From an uncultured Collinsella sp. (GTDB lineage Bacteria; Actinomycetota; Coriobacteriia; Coriobacteriales; Coriobacteriaceae), in the NCBI GenBank assembly GCA_900552705.1, contig USAX01000020.1, positions 1 to 21,322 on the forward strand: a stretch of 21,322 bases of DNA, read 5' to 3'. The notes below the pieces were generated by a model. It saw nothing but the letters and a program-made list of their open reading frames with translations. It was not told the origin of the DNA and did no database searches. Position numbers and translations under genes: made by a program. Position 1 is the first letter of the stretch, and each line of letters begins with the position of its first letter. This document shows positions 15,250-21,322 of this stretch, one piece after another.

Positions 15250-15255
15250 ATTGTA
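15250..15255 (-). promoter_or_regulatory. candidate -10 box (TACAAT) of tilS
   Basis: GGATACAATG on the minus strand lies 29 bases before the tilS start codon, in the 48-base gap to the divergent gene. No clear -35 box is found. A promoter for the divergent plus-strand gene would have to lie inside the tilS coding region. Confidence 0.3.
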
Positions 15256-15269
15256 TCCTTTGGAATCTT

Positions 15270-16079
15270 ATGTCTCGTCTGCACCTTCATATCCTCGGCA
15301 GTGGCTCTAAAGGCAACTGCGCACTCATCGAGGGCCCGCAGGGGCTCATTATGGTCGATGACGGACTGTCTCGCCGCGAGACATTAAAGCGCATGGCAGA
15401 ACTGGGGCTCTCGGCAGACAACGTCTCGGCTCTTCTCATCACTCATGAGCACAGCGACCACATCAAAGGTCTCGATGTCTGGTGCAAGCACTGGCACGGC
15501 CCCCTCTATGCCGGCAGGGGCACACTTTCGAGCAAAGAAAATCTTTCGTATCTGTCTGTCGAGGAGTTCGATCCCGGTGACACCCTATCCATTGCCGGCA
15601 TCCACGTGCAAACCTACTCAACATCACACGATGTCATCAATCCTGTCGGCTATCGATTTAATGCTCTCGATGATTCCATTGGGTTTGCCACCGACACCGG
15701 AGAGTTATCGAGCAAGGCCGTAGGCATCCTCAAAGACTGTCGAGTTCTCGCGCTCGAAAGTAACCACGATGTAACTATGTTGCGCGAAGGACCGTACCCA
15801 CGCTTTCTTCAGGAGCGCATCCTGTCCACAAAGGGGCACCTCTCCAACAACCAGGCCGCCGAAGCCGCGCGAGAACTTGTTACCGATCGCACCGAACAGC
15901 TCATCGCCATGCATATCAGCCAGGACAATAATCGTCCAAGCCTTACCGTCAAAAGCTATGCCAACGCGCTTGATGCAAGTCTCGATGATGAACTCGGCAG
16001 CTCAGCCACCTGTTTTCAAGGGCCACGGAAGCTCTCGATACGCCCTGCAAGTCAGTATCAACCGACAACTATTCAATAG
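15270..16079 (+). CDS. MBL-fold metallo-hydrolase, WalJ/YycJ-like
   Basis: This 269-residue protein has a metallo-beta-lactamase fold. It opens with LHILGSGSKGNCALIEGPQG, the typical start of the YycJ/WalJ family, and carries the metal motif THEHSDH (His59, His61, Asp63, His64). Later elements are YSTSHDVINPVGYRF and GFATDTGELS, with the second and third metal ligands, and HLSNNQAAEAAREL near the C-terminus. The family includes a 5'-3' double-strand DNA exonuclease linked to mismatch repair and, in Firmicutes, to the WalRK system. No walR or walK is nearby here, so the context gives no support for the cell-wall link. I chose ATG 15270 because the protein family starts there; the site upstream (TGGA) is weak. 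It is divergent from tilS and ends at a strong bidirectional terminator. Confidence 0.88.
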   Translation: MSRLHLHILGSGSKGNCALIEGPQGLIMVDDGLSRRETLKRMAELGLSADNVSALLITHEHSDHIKGLDVWCKHWHGPLYAGRGTLSSKENLSYLSVEEFDPGDTLSIAGIHVQTYSTSHDVINPVGYRFNALDDSIGFATDTGELSSKAVGILKDCRVLALESNHDVTMLREGPYPRFLQERILSTKGHLSNNQAAEAARELVTDRTEQLIAMHISQDNNRPSLTVKSYANALDASLDDELGSSATCFQGPRKLSIRPASQYQPTTIQ

Positions 16080-16096
16080 CCCACTCAAGACAACAA

Positions 16097-16128
16097 AAGG
16101 GGGCTGGGAATCACTTCCCAGCCCCCTT
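16097..16128. terminator. bidirectional terminator, perfect 14-bp stem
   Basis: The arms 16097-16110 and 16115-16128 are exact reverse complements around TCAC. The minus-strand side is followed by TTTTGTTG, serving hsp20; the plus-strand side serves the walJ-like gene. Confidence 0.9.
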
Positions 16129-16160
16129 AATTCATACTCTCGATTGAAGCAGAGCCATCG

Positions 16161-16592
16161 TTAGTCGATAGAAATCTTCGTGACGTTCTTCTTCTCGACA
16201 ATCTTGGGAACCGTAACGGTCAGGATGCCGTCAGCATACTTAGCCGAAAGGCCCTCGCTCGAAGCGTCCTTCAGATACACGCCGCGCGTCGCGCTGTACG
16301 AGCCGAACTCCTTCTGGAGGAAGTTCTTGCCCTCGTTTTCGGCGCTCTCCTCGACGTTCACACTGATCGACAGGCGACCCTCATTGAGCTCGACGTCGAT
16401 GTCATCCTTGGCGACACCGGTAAGATACGCCTTGACCTCGTAGCCATCGCCCTTGTCCTCAACGTCAACGGGGAACGCCTTGGAGGCAATCGAGCTATTC
16501 GCCAGGTCGGTCATGTCATCAAACAAATCGAACAGCGAACTTGCAGAAGGACGGACGCCAAAAACCGAACGATAAGGAACCATGCTTGCCAT
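16161..16592 (-). CDS. Hsp20/alpha-crystallin family small heat shock protein
   Basis: This 143-residue ATP-independent chaperone holds unfolding proteins for refolding by other chaperones. The N-terminal arm (1-40) has SLFDLFDDMTDL, typical of bacterial small heat shock proteins. The alpha-crystallin domain starts near FPVDVEDKGDGYEVKAYLTG and ends with GVYLKDASSEGLSAKYADGI and LTVTVPKI, the beta strands of the conserved dimer interface. The C-terminal extension KNVTKISID carries an I-x-I motif (ISI), as expected for oligomer assembly. ATG 16592 was chosen because AAGGAG (16601-16606) lies eight bases upstream. It is monocistronic and convergent with the walJ-like gene. The 240 bases upstream are AT-rich, unlike the neighbours, which suggests a strong and regulated promoter. 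Confidence 0.95.
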   Translation of the reverse strand: MASMVPYRSVFGVRPSASSLFDLFDDMTDLANSSIASKAFPVDVEDKGDGYEVKAYLTGVAKDDIDVELNEGRLSISVNVEESAENEGKNFLQKEFGSYSATRGVYLKDASSEGLSAKYADGILTVTVPKIVEKKNVTKISID

Positions 16593-16649
16593 GTTTACCA
16601 CTCCTTGTAAGGACTGCCGAGTCATCTTCTAGGTGACTGGGACTTCTTT

Positions 16650-16748
16650 TGACGCTGTTATATATGCCCAGCCGCTTCTTATATATACATCGACTATAAA
16701 GTTTTTTGAGTCCAGTACTATAAGCATATCTAAGTGTGTATGACTCAG
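16650..16748. promoter_or_regulatory. AT-rich control region upstream of hsp20
   Basis: TTATATAT occurs twice (16658 and 16679) and ACTATAA occurs twice (about 16693 and 16717), in a genome that is otherwise GC-rich. TTGAGT (16706-16711) and ACTCAG (16743-16748) face each other 31 bases apart; they resemble half-sites of the HAIR element bound by HspR, but the classical 7-base spacing is absent. Several -10-like hexamers are present, so the true start site cannot be picked. Confidence 0.35.
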
Positions 16749-16770
16749 GTTTTAGTAAGGTTAAGGTTCT

Positions 16771-16800
16771 TTGAACCAGAGCTTAAATAACAAGTATGTT
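16771..16800 (+). promoter_or_regulatory. candidate promoter of the tail-anchored protein gene
   Basis: TTGAAC (16771-16776), an 18-base spacer and TATGTT (16795-16800) are found 29 bases before the small leader ORF at 16829. The match is four of six at each box. Confidence 0.35.
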
Positions 16801-16828
16801 CGCAGCTACAAATAACAAGGGGCTTACA

Positions 16829-16861
16829 ATGAGCGCGTACACGTTGTTGGTAACGAGCTAA
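16829..16861 (+). CDS. possible 10-codon leader peptide
   Basis: ATG 16829 is preceded by AAGGGG (six bases between), and the frame encodes MSAYTLLVTS, then TAA at 16859-16861. The stop codon overlaps the AAAGGG that would serve the next gene, whose ATG is at 16870, eight bases further. The spacing suggests translational coupling. No run of one amino acid or attenuator hairpin is obvious, and such a short frame could be chance. Confidence 0.35.
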   Translation: MSAYTLLVTS

Positions 16862-16869
16862 AGGGCATC

Positions 16870-17337
16870 ATGGACGACCAAAACCAGAACAATATGTTTA
16901 TGCCGACGCAGGGCGAAGATACTTCTACGCAGCCGCCACGGTTCCATCGCCCCCACATCTCGCAAGAGCCCATCAATGACCCAGAGCCCGATTATGTGAC
17001 GAGAAACCGATATCAAACGCTCGAGGATGCCCAAACGGGACGTAAACATATGGGCGTCGCCTCGGGAGACCCTGTATATCTGAAAGACGCACCACTATCT
17101 AAAAACAGCGCAGCTAGTGATGAGCCGATGAAAGCATCCGCCGCTCATCAACAAAGAGGGCCCCGACCCAAGCAAACCTTGACGCATTCGGCTCGCTATC
17201 TCGAAACGCCAAAACAGGGAAAATCAATCTTCGTTTCGTCAAGTAAACGACGCAAGCAGCATCAGCTGACAATTCTGCTTTTGATCATTGCGGCCATAGC
17301 AGTTGCCCTTGTTATACGATTTATTTTCTTTAAATAA
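16870..17337 (+). CDS. tail-anchored membrane protein of unknown function
   Basis: I do not recognise this 155-residue protein. Residues 1-125 are hydrophilic, rich in Gln, Pro, Ser and Asp, and probably disordered: MDDQNQNNMFMPTQGE at the start, then RPHISQEPINDPEPDYVTR. A basic patch, SSKRRKQHQ, precedes one membrane helix, LTILLLIIAAIAVALVIRFI (about residues 133-152), with the C-terminus FFK at the end. This makes a C-terminal tail anchor with a cytoplasmic N-terminal part. No signal peptide, Cys or catalytic motif is visible. AAAGGG lies six bases before ATG 16870. It is convergent with the rRNA operon. Codon use is less GC-biased than in the neighbours. A lineage-specific membrane protein is all that can be said. 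Confidence 0.7.
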   Translation: MDDQNQNNMFMPTQGEDTSTQPPRFHRPHISQEPINDPEPDYVTRNRYQTLEDAQTGRKHMGVASGDPVYLKDAPLSKNSAASDEPMKASAAHQQRGPRPKQTLTHSARYLETPKQGKSIFVSSSKRRKQHQLTILLLIIAAIAVALVIRFIFFK

Positions 17338-17401
17338 AGGCTCAATACCGAAAACAACAAGATCGTCTGGTGTAATTGAGTCATTTACGCCCCGTAAACG
17401 C

Positions 17402-17433
17402 AAAAAAGGGGGAGGCCGCGAGGCCTCCCCCTT
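17402..17433 (-). terminator. rRNA operon terminator
   Basis: The stem arms 17406-17417 and 17422-17433 are exact reverse complements over 12 bases around GCGA, and on the minus strand are followed by TTTTTTG. It lies about 35 bases beyond the 5S 3' end and may also stop the convergent plus-strand gene. Confidence 0.88.
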
Positions 17434-17469
17434 CTGCAGTTCAAGCGTACGGCTCGGTGCCGTCCACCG

Positions 17470-17584
17470 GTCAGCGGCGCCCTGGCCTCCCACGGGCTGG
17501 CCCCGCAGTACTCTCGGCGCGATGGGGCTTAGCTTCCGGGTTCGGAACGGGACCGGGCGTGCCCCCCATGCTCTGGCCGCTGAC
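17470..17584 (-). rRNA. rrf: 5S ribosomal RNA
   Basis: The minus strand has the conserved 5S core CCGAACCCGGAAGCTAAG and GAGAGTACTGC, with the length about 115 bases. The ends pair as the terminal helix (TCAGCGGC with GCCGCTGA), which continues outward to a 15-bp perfect duplex (17464-17478 with 17576-17590) that is probably the precursor processing stem. The ends are estimates good to a few bases. Confidence 0.93.
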
Positions 17585-17737
17585 CGGTGGGCGGCGCCCA
17601 CCGTTACGGTGTCCGGGTGTCTCGTCTACGTGCCCTGGGGGCCGCATGGCGCATAGGAAAGATCTGACTCGGGGGCATCCTCGTGCCCGGACCGCGCGCA
17701 TGAGCGCTCAGTCCCGCGGGCCGCGAGGTGCGGTTCC
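17585..17737 (-). other. 23S-5S spacer with a hairpin that competes with the 5S processing stem
   Basis: No tRNA or gene is seen. The hairpin CGGTGGGC (17585-17592), GGC, GCCCACCG (17596-17603) shares bases with the outer part of the 5S precursor stem (17585-17590), so the two cannot form together. Confidence 0.6.
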
Positions 17738-20707
<2,970 letters not shown>

Positions 20708-21085
20708 CGCGCATCATCCGCGCGGGTGCCGTAAACTCGCTAATGGCGCGCCGCCCCTCTCGGAGCGGCGCGATAATGGGTGTCGCATACCGCCGCGCCC
20801 CGCGAGGGGCGCTAGGCGGTCAGATGCTTCTCACTTCTCCAACTTTCATTGCAGCGCCGCCGCGCCCGCTCGGGCGTCGGCGGCGAATATATGATTGAGA
20901 ATCGATCAGATCAGATGTTGAATCTAGATCCATGCTCGCTATGCGGCTCTCAAGGTACGCGGGTGCGTGCCCCGGGGACCGGACGCTGCGGGCTGCTCGC
21001 CGGGAGGACAGGCCGGACGGGTTTTTTCCATCATCCGCGCCGCCTATTCGAGTTGGGTATTCTTCCTGGAAGATGCTTCTCCCTA
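20708..21085 (-). other. 16S-23S internal transcribed spacer without tRNA genes
   Basis: I looked for a tRNA T-loop (GTTCGAATC type) and CCA-adjacent acceptor stems on the minus strand and found none in the 378 bases. It holds GC-rich hairpins, the largest at about 20853-20883 (CGCCGCCG with CGGCGGCG around a second CGCCC/GGGCG pair), and short stems at about 20801-20819 and 20708-20726, which are probably processing signals. Confidence 0.75.

Positions 21086-21322
<237 letters not shown>

Noticed and set aside
20708..21085. tRNA-Ile or tRNA-Ala in the 16S-23S spacer
   Set aside because: No T-loop or acceptor-stem pattern was found on the minus strand.

Overview
This is a chromosomal segment of a high-GC Gram-positive bacterium. 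Gene content, protein similarity, the anti-Shine-Dalgarno of the 16S 3' end (CCTCCTTTC) and the strong AGGAGG ribosome binding sites all suggest a gut actinobacterium of the Coriobacteriia, most likely Collinsella. That assignment is inference from recall, because no database search was possible.

Layout. 1-1770 (+): the 3' end of a LacI-type sugar-responsive regulator, then an exported DNA/RNA non-specific nuclease with an acidic linker. 1801-3876 (-): a stand-alone EF-G-like translational GTPase paralog whose G3 and G4 GTPase motifs are degenerate. 4117-6692 (-): a polar amino acid ABC transporter operon (lipoprotein, permease, ATPase) with a promoter, a candidate operator dyad and a terminator. 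A long imperfect hairpin separates the lipoprotein gene from the permease gene. 6701-6837: a perfect 35-bp inverted repeat. 6947-8453 (+): a 4Fe-4S RNA uracil-C5 methyltransferase (RlmD/TrmA family). 8474-9361 (-): a PHP-domain metal-dependent phosphatase. 9396-10675 (-): a class I PLP aminotransferase. 10717-10776: a third long inverted repeat. 10795-15255 (-): the conserved tilS-hpt-ftsH cluster (tRNA lysidine synthesis, purine salvage, membrane AAA protease). 15270-16128 (+): a WalJ/YycJ metallo-beta-lactamase-fold protein. 16161-16592 (-): an Hsp20 small heat shock protein. 16829-17337 (+): a possible 10-codon leader ORF and a tail-anchored protein of unknown function. 17402-21322 (-): an rRNA operon read leftwards (16S partial, 23S, 5S, terminator) with no tRNA in the 16S-23S spacer.

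Most genes are core or widely conserved. I see no phage, CRISPR, toxin-antitoxin or defence island. What does not fit ordinary annotation is a set of three long intergenic palindromes with nested small hairpins (two share the core CGGGTGCC), the degenerate G domain of the EF-G paralog, the short leader ORF before the tail-anchored protein, and an operator-like dyad at the transporter promoter. Several intergenic regions carry a TACAAT -10-like box. Convergent gene pairs are generally separated by strong hairpins that could terminate in both directions.
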